Below are positions 8,657-17,319 of a stretch of DNA of 64,000 nt, in pieces. Made by a program: the position numbers and the translations under genes. The stretch's first letter is position 1; each line of letters starts with the position of its first letter. The notes under the pieces were generated by a model, which saw nothing but the letters and a program-made list of their open reading frames with translations, searched no databases and was not told where the DNA came from. The stretch is from Prauserella rugosa (GTDB taxonomy: Bacteria; Actinomycetota; Actinomycetes; Mycobacteriales; Pseudonocardiaceae), in NCBI RefSeq assembly GCF_000719975.1, contig NZ_JOIJ01000004.1, positions 124,001-188,000 of the forward strand. The letters are read 5' to 3'.

Positions 8657-9493
8657 TCACCCGGGCGGCTCACCACCAACGGCGGGTCCGCGCAGTGCAC
8701 GAGCGAGCGCGTCGAGCACCGGGGTGAGCGCGCGCAGCAGGCCGGGGTCGGTGGTGGCGCACTCGGTGAGCCCCGCACCGACGACATGGGCTCCCGCCAG
8801 TGCGTCGATCCCAGCCACGAGCCGCTCGATCGTCAGCCCGCCGGGCTCGCGGTAGTGCCCGCCCGGCCATTCCCGTGGATCGAGGACGTCGACGTCGACG
8901 TGGAGGTACACCGGTCCGTCCCCCACCGTCTCGCGCACCACGACGGGGTCGGCAGGCGGCGGAACGTGCCGCACCAGACCCTGTTCGACGGCCCCACGTT
9001 CGTCGGGGTCGAACACGCGGGTACCGATGAGCACGGCGTTTCCGGGCGCCAGCGGCGGACTACCCGCCACGTCGGGACCGCCGTCGCCGAGTAGTGCACG
9101 CAGGACCATGCCGTGGAACGCGCCGGACGGCGAGCCGGCGGCCGTGTTGCAGTCGGCGTGCGCGTCGAACCACGCAACGGTCAACGCGGGGCCGTGGCGC
9201 ATGCGCGCGAAGCCGACGGGTACGAGTTCGACCGCGCAGTCACCGCCGATCGTCAGCATCGGACCACCGGGCCCGATCGCCGACAACGCCGTGTCGCGAC
9301 AGGACACCAGCGCCCGCCGGTTGGCGACACCGTCCACAGTGTCCGAGGACGACGACGGCACCGGAAGCTGTTCGACCGGCGTGTCCAGTACGTCACCGGC
9401 GAGCTCGGCGAGCGCCCGGCCGCCTGCGGGCAGGACCTCCGAAGCGCCCTCCCACGTAGCGCCCTGCCACTGCGGGAACGCCACGATCCTCAT
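8657..9493 (-). CDS. Arginase/agmatinase-family hydrolase
   Basis: A 278-residue ureohydrolase-fold protein. Two metal-binding motifs are intact: WFDAHADCNT (DAHxD) and HVDVDVLDP (DxDxxDP). The usual first motif GGDHS is GGDCA here, replacing the canonical His ligand by Cys; some actinobacterial arginase-family proteins are like this as far as I recall. It may hydrolyse a guanidino compound or have another substrate. Its ATG overlaps the stop of the upstream AraC regulator by 4 bp (ATGA), showing translational coupling and suggesting one operon. Whether it is catalytically active as an arginase is uncertain. Confidence 0.82.
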   Translation of the reverse strand: MRIVAFPQWQGATWEGASEVLPAGGRALAELAGDVLDTPVEQLPVPSSSSDTVDGVANRRALVSCRDTALSAIGPGGPMLTIGGDCAVELVPVGFARMRHGPALTVAWFDAHADCNTAAGSPSGAFHGMVLRALLGDGGPDVAGSPPLAPGNAVLIGTRVFDPDERGAVEQGLVRHVPPPADPVVVRETVGDGPVYLHVDVDVLDPREWPGGHYREPGGLTIERLVAGIDALAGAHVVGAGLTECATTDPGLLRALTPVLDALARALRGPAVGGEPPG

Positions 9494-10461
9494 TCGACAC
9501 CCACCCGGTGCTCGCGCGGCGACAATCCGCGATGTCGTTTGAACGCCGCGCTGAACGCGAACGCATTGGCGTACCCGACCTTTCTGGCGACGGACTCAGC
9601 CGTGTCGCCGGTGGTGCGAAGCAGGTCGGCCGCGACCGTCATGCGCCAGTCGGCGAGGTAGGCCATGGGCGGACTGCCCACCAGATCGGTGAACCGGCGC
9701 GCGAAGGCGGCCCGGCTCACCCCGCAGTGCGCGGCCAGCCGCGCCACCGTCCACTGTGCTCCCGGGTCGTCGTGGATCAGCCGGAGCGCCTGGCCCACCA
9801 CCGGGTCGCTCTGCGCCCGGAACCATCCGGGCGCCGCGTCGCGCTGACCGTCCAACCAGGTCCGTACCGTCTCGATCAACGCGAGGTCGAGCAGCCGGTC
9901 GAGCACCACCTGCTGACCGGGACGGGAACCGGCCAGCTCCGCGATCAGCAGGTCCAGCACGGGAGACCCGATGTCGGCGGCCGCGACGAGCGCGACGTCG
10001 GGCAGCGCCCCCAGCAGGCGGGCACCCACGTCCCCGGCGACCTGATAGGTCCCGCTGACCATCACCGAGGAGCCGGGGGTCTCGGATTCGGCCGCGGCGG
10101 TGAGGAACTCGTCGGTGATGTCTGTTCCGTCCACTGTGGTCAGCCGATTGCCGGGGCGGACGACGACGGAGGCCGGGGTGTCGATCTCGTCGGCGACCAC
10201 GTAGGGCCCCGGCCCTTTCACCACCGCCACGGTCCCCTCGCCGATCAGTACCGGTTCGGCGATTCCCGGTTCGGCGATTCCCGACTGGACGGCGCCAGAA
10301 CCAGCGTCCGGGACGATCCATGCGTGCCCGCGCACCATCGTGACGAGTGCGAGGCGCGCGCCGTCGTCGATCCGCAGTGCCCACGGCGGTTCCAGCACCG
10401 TCCGGCAGAACGCGGCCGACCGCGCGCGCACGCCCGCGAGCACGTCCGCCAGGGCATCCAT
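9490..10461 (-). CDS. AraC-family transcriptional regulator with cupin domain
   Basis: A 323-residue regulator with an N-terminal cupin-type sensor (residues about 5-190) and a C-terminal AraC double helix-turn-helix (WTVARLAAHCGVSRAAFARRF ... AESVARKVGYANAFAFSAAFKRHRG). This architecture is common in regulators of redox or aromatic metabolism. A 15-bp in-frame duplication at 10255-10284 repeats GIAEP inside the cupin. The ATG lies 7 nt after a TACACT hexamer (10469-10474), so the transcript is probably leaderless. It is divergent from the broken NmrA-type reductase and translationally coupled to the arginase-family gene. In related loci such AraC proteins often control the divergent oxidoreductase. 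Confidence 0.9.
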   Translation of the reverse strand: MDALADVLAGVRARSAAFCRTVLEPPWALRIDDGARLALVTMVRGHAWIVPDAGSGAVQSGIAEPGIAEPVLIGEGTVAVVKGPGPYVVADEIDTPASVVVRPGNRLTTVDGTDITDEFLTAAAESETPGSSVMVSGTYQVAGDVGARLLGALPDVALVAAADIGSPVLDLLIAELAGSRPGQQVVLDRLLDLALIETVRTWLDGQRDAAPGWFRAQSDPVVGQALRLIHDDPGAQWTVARLAAHCGVSRAAFARRFTDLVGSPPMAYLADWRMTVAADLLRTTGDTAESVARKVGYANAFAFSAAFKRHRGLSPREHRVGVE

Positions 10462-10543
10462 GCGCCCCAGTGTAGACGATTCCGTATGTCCGCGAGCCCT
10501 TCGAACATGGATCGTCTCGTCTCCGGCGACGACTCTGGACGGT

Positions 10544-10586
10544 GTTCACCCAACACAGTTCACCCAACACAGTTCACCCCAACACG
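10544..10586. repeat. Three direct 14-bp repeats in a divergent promoter region
   Basis: Three head-to-tail copies of GTTCACCCAACACA begin at 10544, 10558 and 10572 (the third is GTTCACCCCAACACG, with one insertion and a final change). They lie between the AraC gene and the NmrA-type reductase. Direct repeats near one helical turn are the usual form of AraC-family operators, so they are a candidate binding array for the adjacent regulator; this is inference. Confidence 0.7.
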
Positions 10587-10625
10587 GCCCATCCACCACG
10601 GCCCACGTTCAGATCGGAGACCACC

Positions 10626-11481
10626 ATGTACGCCATCACCGGAACGACCGGACACGTCGGCGGTGCCGCCGCACGAACCCTGCAGGAGAAGGGCCTGCCC
10701 GTGCGCCGCGTCGTACGGAACGCCGCACGCGCGACAGGCCAGGACGCCGGAACCGAGACCGTCGTGGCCGACCTCGGAGACCGCGACGCACTCACCGACG
10801 CCTTCCGCGACAGCGACGGCGCCTTCGTCCTGCTCCCGACCCTGCCCTCCGGCTCGGACACCGAACACCGGCGGATCGCCGACACGATCGCCGCCGCGGT
10901 GGACGCGAGCGGGGTCCCGCACGTCGTCGCACTGTCGTCCTGGGGCGCCGACCGCGCCGACGGCACGGGCCCGATCCCGCTGGCTGAACCACCTGGAACA
11001 CGCGCTCACCGGTACCCGCGCGGTCGTGACCGCGGTGCGCGCACCGCATTTCCAGGAGAAGGTCGAAACGACGCTGGACGCCGCGACGGGCGCGGGAATC
11101 CACCCGGTGTTCGCCCCCTCGGCCGACGTCGACGCGGCGATGGTCGCCACCCGCGACATCGGCGCCGTCGTGGCGGCGGCACTCGCCGCGCCCCCGAAAA
11201 GCAGCGAGATCGTGCAGCTGGACGCGCCGCACTACAGCGAACGGGACGTGGCGCGGCGACTCGGCGCGCGACTGAACAGGGACCTCGACGTCGTCGTCCT
11301 GCCCCGCGAGACGTGGGAACCGACGCTCATCGACGCCGGCCTGTCCCCCACACTGGCCGCCGAGATCGCGGCATTGTACGACGCGGACGCCCGCGGACTG
11401 CTGCAGCCCGCGGGCGACCGCGTGCACCGCTGCCACACCGAGCTCGACAGCACCCTGGCCGGCCTGATCGCGCTCGTGTGA
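10626..11481 (+). pseudogene. NmrA-type NAD(P)H reductase, frameshifted
   Basis: An atypical short-chain dehydrogenase of the NmrA/quinone-reductase type, split between two frames. The first part runs MYAITGTTGHVGGAAARTL to GADRADGTGPI in one frame; the remainder (WLNHLEHALTGTRAVVTAVRAPHFQEK to LAGLIALV) continues one base further on. Removing one C from the CCC run at 10976-10978 gives GTGPIRWLNHLEHAL and a normal 284-residue protein. The N-terminal dinucleotide motif GTTGHVGG is intact. A ribosome-binding site (GGAGA) precedes the ATG. The break may be a recent mutation, a sequencing error in a C-run, or less likely programmed frameshifting. It faces the AraC gene. Confidence 0.8.
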
Positions 11482-11494
11482 CGCGGGTTTCAGC

Positions 11495-14400
11495 TCATTC
11501 GAGCACGATCAGCAGGTCGCCACCTTCCACCTGCTGTACGGCGTTGATGGCGAGCCGCCGCACCGTGCCCCCTGCGGGTGCGGTGATGGCGGCCTCCATC
11601 TTCATCGCCTCGATGGTCGCGACGGTGTCACCGGCCGCGATCTCGTCGCCTTCGCCGACCTGCAACGTGACGACCCCCGCGAACGGCGCGGCGACCTGGT
11701 TCGGATCGCTCTTGTCGGCCTTCTCCGCGGCCGGGATGTCGGTGGCCACCGACCTGTCCCGCACCGGGATCGGGCGCATCTGACCGTTCAACGTGGACAT
11801 CACGGTGCGCATGCCGCGTTCGTCGGCCTCGCCGACCGCCTCCAGCTCGATGAACAACCGCACCCCCGGTTCGAGGTCCACGGTGTACTCCTCGCCGGGG
11901 CGCAGACCGTAGAAGAAGTCCTTGCTCGGCAGCACGCTCGTGTCGCCGTAGGCCTCGCGGTGCGCCTCGAACTCCTTGGTGGGCCCGGGGAACAGCAGCC
12001 GGTTCAGCGCCGCCCTGCGGTCCTCGGCGAGCTCGGTACGGTCCTGTTCGGACAGTTCGACCTCGTCCTTGGCCTCGGCCCTTCCTTCGAGCGCCTTGCT
12101 GCGGAACGGTTCCGGCCACCCACCGGGCGGGTCACCGAGTTCCCCGCGCAGGAAGCCGATGACCGAGTCGGGGATGTCGAACTTGCCCGGCTCGGCCTCG
12201 AACTCGGCCGGGTCGACGCCCGCACCGACGAGGTGCAGCGCCAGATCGCCCACGACCTTCGAGGACGGGGTCACCTTGACGATGTGGCCGAGCATCCGGT
12301 CGGCCGCGGCGTACATGGCCTCGATGTCCTCGAACCGGTCGCCGAGGCCGAGCGCCTTCGCCTGGGTGCGCAGGTTCGACAACTGGCCGCCGGGGATCTC
12401 GTGGTCGTACACCCGGCCGGTCGGCGAGGCCAGACCCGCCTCGAACGGAGCGTAGATCTTCCGCACGGTCTCCCAGTACGGCTCGAGCTCACCGACGGCA
12501 CGCAGATCCAGTCCGGTCGGCCGGTCGGAGTGGTCCGTGGCCGCCACGATCGCCGACAGCGAGGGCTGCGACGTCGTGCCCGCCATCGACGCGACCGCAC
12601 CGTCGACCGCGTCGGCACCGGCACGGATCGCCGCGAGATAGGTGGCGAGCTGACCGCCCGCGGTGTCGTGGGTGTGCAGGTGCACGGGGAGGTCGAACTC
12701 CCGGCGCAGCGCGCTCACCAGCTTCTCCGCCGCCGGAGCACGCAGCAGGCCCGCCATGTCCTTGATGGCCAGGACGTGCGCGCCCGCCTCGACGATCTGC
12801 TCGGCCAGGCGCAGGTAGTAGTCGAGGGTGTACAGCTTCTCGTCCGGATCGGACAGATCCGAGGTGTAACACAGCGCCACCTCGGCGACCGACCGTCCGG
12901 TGGCCCGCACCGCCTCGATCGCCGGCCGCATCTGCGAGACGTCGTTCAACGCGTCGAAGATGCGGAAGATGTCGATGCCGGTCCGCGTGGCCTCCTCGAC
13001 GAACGCGTCGGTGACCTCCGTGGGGTACGGCGTGTAGCCGACCGTGTTGCGCCCGCGCAGCAACATCTGCAGGCAGATGTTGGGCATCGCCTCCCGCAAC
13101 AGGGCGAGCCGCTCCCACGGATCCTCGGCGAGGAAGCGCAGTGCGACGTCGTAGGTCGCCCCGCCCCAGCACTCGACCGACAGCAGCTGCGGCAACGTGT
13201 GCGCCACCGCGGGCGCGATCGCCGTCAGGTCCTTGGTGCGCACCCGCGTGGCCAGCAGCGACTGGTGCGCGTCGCGGAAGGTGGTGTCGGTGACCCCGAC
13301 CGTGCCCGACGAGCGCATCCACTGCGCGAACCCTTCCGGGCCCAGCTCGGTGAGTTTCTGCTTCGACCCTGCGGGCGGCTCGCCGTCGGGAACGGCGGGC
13401 ACCTTCTGCTCGGGGTCGATCAGCTTGGGCCGCTCACCGTTCGGCTTGTTGACCGTGACGTCGGCCAGGTAGGTCAGCAGGCGCGTGCCGCGGTCGGCCG
13501 AGTGGCGCGCCGTGAGCAGATGCGGACGCTCCTCGATGAACGCGGTCGTGACGTTGCCCGCCTGGAAGTCCGGGTCGTCCAACACGGCCTGCAGGAACGG
13601 GATGTTCGTGGCGACACCCCGGATACGGAACTCGGCCAGGGCGCGCCGCGCACGGCCCACGGCGGTGTCGAACGTCCGCCCGCGGCACGTGAGCTTGACG
13701 AGCATCGAGTCGAAGTGGGCGCTGATCTCCGTACCCGAGAACGCGGTGCCGCCGTCGAGCCGGATGCCCGAACCGCCCGGCGAGCGGTAGGCGCTGATCA
13801 TGCCGGTGTCGGGGCGGAACCCGTTGGCGGGATCCTCCGTGGTGATGCGGCACTGCATCGCCGCACCGCGCAGGTAGATCGCCTCCTGCGACAGGCCGAG
13901 GTCGGCCAGGCTCGCACCGGAGGCGATGCGCAGCTGGGACTGCACCAGGTCGACGTCGGTGACCTCCTCGGTCACCGTGTGCTCGACCTGGATGCGCGGG
14001 TTCATCTCGATGAATACGTGGTTGCCCGAGCGGTCGACGAGGAACTCGACGGTGCCCGCGTTGCGGTAGCCCATCTGCCTGGCCAGCTTCACCGCGTCGG
14101 CGCAGATGCGCTCCCGCAGGTCCGGATCGAGGTTCGGGGCGGGCGCGAGTTCGACCACCTTCTGGTGCCTGCGCTGCACCGAGCAGTCGCGCTCGTAGAG
14201 GTGGATCACGTTGCCCTGGCCGTCGGCCAGCACCTGAACCTCGATGTGCCGCGGCTGCACGACCGCCTGCTCGAGGAACACGGTGGCATCGCCGAACGCC
14301 GACTCCGCCTCCCGCGAGGCGGCCTCGATGGCCTCACGCAGGTGGGCCTGGTCCTCGACGCGGCGCATACCGCGGCCGCCACCACCCGCGACCGCCTTGA

Positions 14401-14869
14401 CGAACACGGGGAACGTCAGGTCCTTCGCGGCCGCGACCAGCTCGTCGACGTCCGCGGACGGCGCCGAGGAGCCCAGCACCGGCACGCCCGCCTCCCGGGC
14501 GGCCGCAACGGCACGTGCCTTGTTGCCGGTCAGCTCGAGCGTCTCGGCGTCGGGGCCGACGAACGTGATGCCCGCTTCCTCGCACGCGCGCGCGAGGTCC
14601 GGGTTCTCGGACAGGAAGCCGTAGCCCGGATAGACGGCGTCGGCACCGGCCCGCTGTGCGGCACGGACGATCTCGTCCACCGAGAGGTAGGCGCGCACCG
14701 GATGGCCCGGTTCGCCGATCTCGTACGCTTCGTCGGCTTTCAGCCGGTGCAACGAGTTGCGGTCTTCGCGCGGGAACACGGCCACCGTTCCCGCGCCCAG
14801 TTCGTAGGCTGCGCGGAACGCGCGGATGGCGATCTCGCCACGGTTCGCGACGAGCACTTTGCGGAACAT
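11495..14869 (-). CDS. pyc: Pyruvate carboxylase
   Basis: Biotin-dependent enzyme that makes oxaloacetate from pyruvate, bicarbonate and ATP to refill the TCA cycle. The 1124-residue chain has the full single-subunit architecture: biotin carboxylase (about 1-455, MFRKVLVANRGEIAIRAFRA, the GGGGRGMR ATP-grasp loop, EMNPRIQVEHTVTEEV), carboxyltransferase (about 520-800, VTDTTFRDAHQSLLATRVR), the PYC/OADA allosteric domain (about 815-1020) and the biotin carrier domain with the biotinyl lysine in EAMKM near residue 1090. The length is typical. It stands alone, 12 bp from the stop of the convergent NmrA-type gene; a palindromic repeat element occupies its upstream region. Confidence 0.97.
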   Translation of the reverse strand: MFRKVLVANRGEIAIRAFRAAYELGAGTVAVFPREDRNSLHRLKADEAYEIGEPGHPVRAYLSVDEIVRAAQRAGADAVYPGYGFLSENPDLARACEEAGITFVGPDAETLELTGNKARAVAAAREAGVPVLGSSAPSADVDELVAAAKDLTFPVFVKAVAGGGGRGMRRVEDQAHLREAIEAASREAESAFGDATVFLEQAVVQPRHIEVQVLADGQGNVIHLYERDCSVQRRHQKVVELAPAPNLDPDLRERICADAVKLARQMGYRNAGTVEFLVDRSGNHVFIEMNPRIQVEHTVTEEVTDVDLVQSQLRIASGASLADLGLSQEAIYLRGAAMQCRITTEDPANGFRPDTGMISAYRSPGGSGIRLDGGTAFSGTEISAHFDSMLVKLTCRGRTFDTAVGRARRALAEFRIRGVATNIPFLQAVLDDPDFQAGNVTTAFIEERPHLLTARHSADRGTRLLTYLADVTVNKPNGERPKLIDPEQKVPAVPDGEPPAGSKQKLTELGPEGFAQWMRSSGTVGVTDTTFRDAHQSLLATRVRTKDLTAIAPAVAHTLPQLLSVECWGGATYDVALRFLAEDPWERLALLREAMPNICLQMLLRGRNTVGYTPYPTEVTDAFVEEATRTGIDIFRIFDALNDVSQMRPAIEAVRATGRSVAEVALCYTSDLSDPDEKLYTLDYYLRLAEQIVEAGAHVLAIKDMAGLLRAPAAEKLVSALRREFDLPVHLHTHDTAGGQLATYLAAIRAGADAVDGAVASMAGTTSQPSLSAIVAATDHSDRPTGLDLRAVGELEPYWETVRKIYAPFEAGLASPTGRVYDHEIPGGQLSNLRTQAKALGLGDRFEDIEAMYAAADRMLGHIVKVTPSSKVVGDLALHLVGAGVDPAEFEAEPGKFDIPDSVIGFLRGELGDPPGGWPEPFRSKALEGRAEAKDEVELSEQDRTELAEDRRAALNRLLFPGPTKEFEAHREAYGDTSVLPSKDFFYGLRPGEEYTVDLEPGVRLFIELEAVGEADERGMRTVMSTLNGQMRPIPVRDRSVATDIPAAEKADKSDPNQVAAPFAGVVTLQVGEGDEIAAGDTVATIEAMKMEAAITAPAGGTVRRLAINAVQQVEGGDLLIVLE

Positions 14870-14975
14870 TCCCGGTCCTTCCGTCCCTCGGATCGGTCGC
14901 GGGGCACGTTACCCCGAAACTCCCGCGTCCTGGGAGAACCTGCCCACATTCCGGAACACCCGCTGGCCGGTTCAT

Positions 14976-15109
14976 GCCCCCGAGGGCCCCTTGGTTGCGT
15001 TGAACGCGACCATTCTTCCCCTCACCCACCACCCTGCGCCTGCCGGTGCGCGCTGTGGAGCGAAGGGAACATTCGTCGCGTTGAACGCGACTATGGGGCC
15101 CTTGGGAGC
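14976..15109. repeat. Dispersed nested palindromic repeat, copy A
   Basis: A 134-nt inverted repeat: the left arm GCCCCCGAGGGCCCCTTGG... and the right arm ...TATGGGGCCCTTGGGAGC are about 50 nt each and separated by about 40 nt. Each arm contains its own small palindrome, GTTGCGTTGAACGCGAC. A second copy (38493-38625) is nearly the same in both arms but diverges in the spacer. It lies 14 nt from the recG stop and about 106 nt upstream of the pyc start. There is no ORF or obvious target duplication. Confidence 0.85.
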
Positions 15110-15122
15110 TCCTCACCACGGG

Positions 15123-17279
15123 TCAGGTCTTCTCGAGGAATTCGGCGCGCTCCGCGTCGATCACGTCGGCCACCATGCGCGCCAGCCCGGGACTGTGCAC
15201 CAGGTCCGGGTCGTCGTCGACCACCCGCTGCGCAACGCTGCGGGCCCGCGCGATCACGTCCTCGTCGTCCAGCAACGACAGCATCTTCAGCGCCGACTTC
15301 GTGCCCGACTGCGCCGAACCGAGGATGTCGCCCTCCCTGCGCAGTTCCAGGTCGAGCTTCGACAGTTCGAACCCGTCGAGCGTCGAGGCGACCGCGTCGA
15401 GCCGCTGGCGCGTCGTCGTGCCCTCCGGCACCTCGCTCACCAACAGGCACAACCCCGGCGCCGACCCGCGGCCCACCCGGCCGCGCAACTGGTGCAGTTG
15501 GCTGACCCCGAACCGCTCGGCGTCCATGATCACCATCGTCGTCGCGTTCGGCACGTTGACCCCGACCTCGACGACCGTCGTGGCGACCAGCACGTCCACC
15601 TCGCCGGCCGCGAACGCCCGCATGACGCCGTCCTTCTCGTCCGCGGGCTGTTTGCCGTGCAGAACGCCGACCCGCAACCCGTGCAGCGGCCCCTCCTCCA
15701 GCATCGGAGCGAGGTCGAGCACGGCCAGCGGCGGGCGGCGGCCACCGGTGTCGGCGGGCGGTTCGTCGCCGATCCGCGGGCACACCACGTACGCCTGCCT
15801 GCCCTTGCCGACCTCCTCGATGATCCGCTGCCAGGCCCGGTCCAGCCACGCAGGTTTCTCCGCGACCGGCACGACCGTGGTGGAAATCGGCGAACGTCCC
15901 TCAGGGAGCTGCCGCAGCGACGAGGTCTCCAGATCGCCGTAGACGGTCATGGCGACGGTGCGCGGGATCGGCGTCGCGGTCATCACCAGCACGTGCGGAC
16001 TGGTGCCCTCGACACCCCTCGTGCGCAGCGCGTCCCGCTGCTCCACACCGAACCGGTGCTGCTCGTCGACGACGGCCAGCGCGAGGTCGGCGAACGTCAC
16101 GTGGTCCTGGATCAGGGCGTGGGTGCCGACGACGATGCCCGCCTCGCCGCTGGCCGCCTCCAGCAAGGCCTGTTTGCGTTCCTTCGCGCCCATCGAGCCG
16201 GTCAGGAGCGTGACCTTCGTCGCGTGTTCCGCCGCGCCGAGCTCGCCCGCGGTGCCCAGATCGCCCAGCAGTTCCCGCAGCGAACGCGCGTGCTGAGCCG
16301 CCAGGACCTCGGTGGGCGCCAGCATCGCGGCCTGTCTGCCCGCGTCCACGACCTGCAACATCGCCCGCAGCGCCACGATCGTCTTGCCGCTGCCGACCTC
16401 ACCCTGCAACAGGCGGTTCATCGGATGCTCGGACGCGAGGTCCTCGGCGATGGTCTCGCCGACCTCGCGCTGCCCCTCGGTGAGCTGGAACGGCAGGCGT
16501 TCGTCGAACGCCGCCGCGATGCCGCCTTCGACGCGGGGACACGCCCGCGCGGGTTCGCTGATCTCACTGCGCCTGCGCTGGGCGAAGATCAGCTGGATGG
16601 ACAGCGCCTCGTCCCACTTGAGTCGTTCCTTCGCGGCCGCGAGCTGGTCCCAGCTCTCCGGCCGGTGCACATGCCTGAGCGCGGTGTCCAGATCGGCCAG
16701 ACCGAGTTCGGCGCACAGCACCTCCGGAACCGGATCCTCCACCGGATCGAGGGTGTCCAGCACCTGCCGCACCGAGCGGGCGATCATCCACGATCCGACC
16801 CCCGCCGCGGCCGGATATACCGGAATGATGCGGTTGAGGAAACTGTCCATCGTGGACGTGCTGTCGTCCTCCTCGAACAGCTCGTACTCCGGATTGGACA
16901 GCTGGAGGTCGTTGCGGAAGGCCGACACCTTGCCCGCGAACAATCCCGTCCTGCCCGCACGCAGTTCCCGCTCACGCCACGCCTGATTGCCGAAGAACGC
17001 GCAGGTGAGCCGCCGCTTGCCGTCGGTGAGGTGGACCGTGAGGATCTGCCCCTTGCGTTGGCGCATGGGCCGTTTCTCGGTCCGTTCGATCTTCGCCATC
17101 ACCGTGACGTGCTCACCGATCTCGAGCCCGCCGATGTCGGTCAACTCACCGCGGCGCTGATACCGGCGCGGGTAGTGCCGCAGCAACTCGGCGACGGTGC
17201 GCAGGTTCAACGACGTGTCGAGGGCCTTCGCCGTCTTGGCCCCCAGCACCGCCGAGAGCTTGTCCCCCATACCCGTCAT
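15123..17279 (-). CDS. recG: ATP-dependent DNA helicase RecG
   Basis: RecG regresses stalled replication forks and drives branch migration of recombination intermediates. The 718-residue protein contains the N-terminal wedge/OB domain (DIGGLEIGEHVTVMAKI, about 45-150), Walker A GEVGSGKTIVALRA near residue 295, the RecG-type DEQH box (VVDEQHRFGVEQR), motif III (VMTATPIPRT) and C-terminal motifs VGVNVPNATTMVI and QLHQLRGRVGR. GAGGAGGG lies a little far upstream of ATG 17279; a second ATG 9 nt downstream (MGDKLS) is a possible start. It is followed upstream on the same strand by the FakA-like gene, 40 bp away. Confidence 0.96.
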   Translation of the reverse strand: MTGMGDKLSAVLGAKTAKALDTSLNLRTVAELLRHYPRRYQRRGELTDIGGLEIGEHVTVMAKIERTEKRPMRQRKGQILTVHLTDGKRRLTCAFFGNQAWRERELRAGRTGLFAGKVSAFRNDLQLSNPEYELFEEDDSTSTMDSFLNRIIPVYPAAAGVGSWMIARSVRQVLDTLDPVEDPVPEVLCAELGLADLDTALRHVHRPESWDQLAAAKERLKWDEALSIQLIFAQRRRSEISEPARACPRVEGGIAAAFDERLPFQLTEGQREVGETIAEDLASEHPMNRLLQGEVGSGKTIVALRAMLQVVDAGRQAAMLAPTEVLAAQHARSLRELLGDLGTAGELGAAEHATKVTLLTGSMGAKERKQALLEAASGEAGIVVGTHALIQDHVTFADLALAVVDEQHRFGVEQRDALRTRGVEGTSPHVLVMTATPIPRTVAMTVYGDLETSSLRQLPEGRSPISTTVVPVAEKPAWLDRAWQRIIEEVGKGRQAYVVCPRIGDEPPADTGGRRPPLAVLDLAPMLEEGPLHGLRVGVLHGKQPADEKDGVMRAFAAGEVDVLVATTVVEVGVNVPNATTMVIMDAERFGVSQLHQLRGRVGRGSAPGLCLLVSEVPEGTTTRQRLDAVASTLDGFELSKLDLELRREGDILGSAQSGTKSALKMLSLLDDEDVIARARSVAQRVVDDDPDLVHSPGLARMVADVIDAERAEFLEKT

Positions 17280-17319
17280 GCCACTCGCCTACCCTCCTCG
17301 GGGCCGTCCGGTACCGGCG

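Noticed and set aside
14976..15109. Insertion sequence at the palindromic element
   Set aside because: There is no transposase ORF, no terminal direct duplication, and the length is only 134 nt.
11960..15505. Very long open frame opposite pyruvate carboxylase
   Set aside because: It mirrors the codon structure of pyc, is rich in Arg/His/Gln/Val low-complexity stretches and has no family match; such antisense frames are expected in high-GC DNA.
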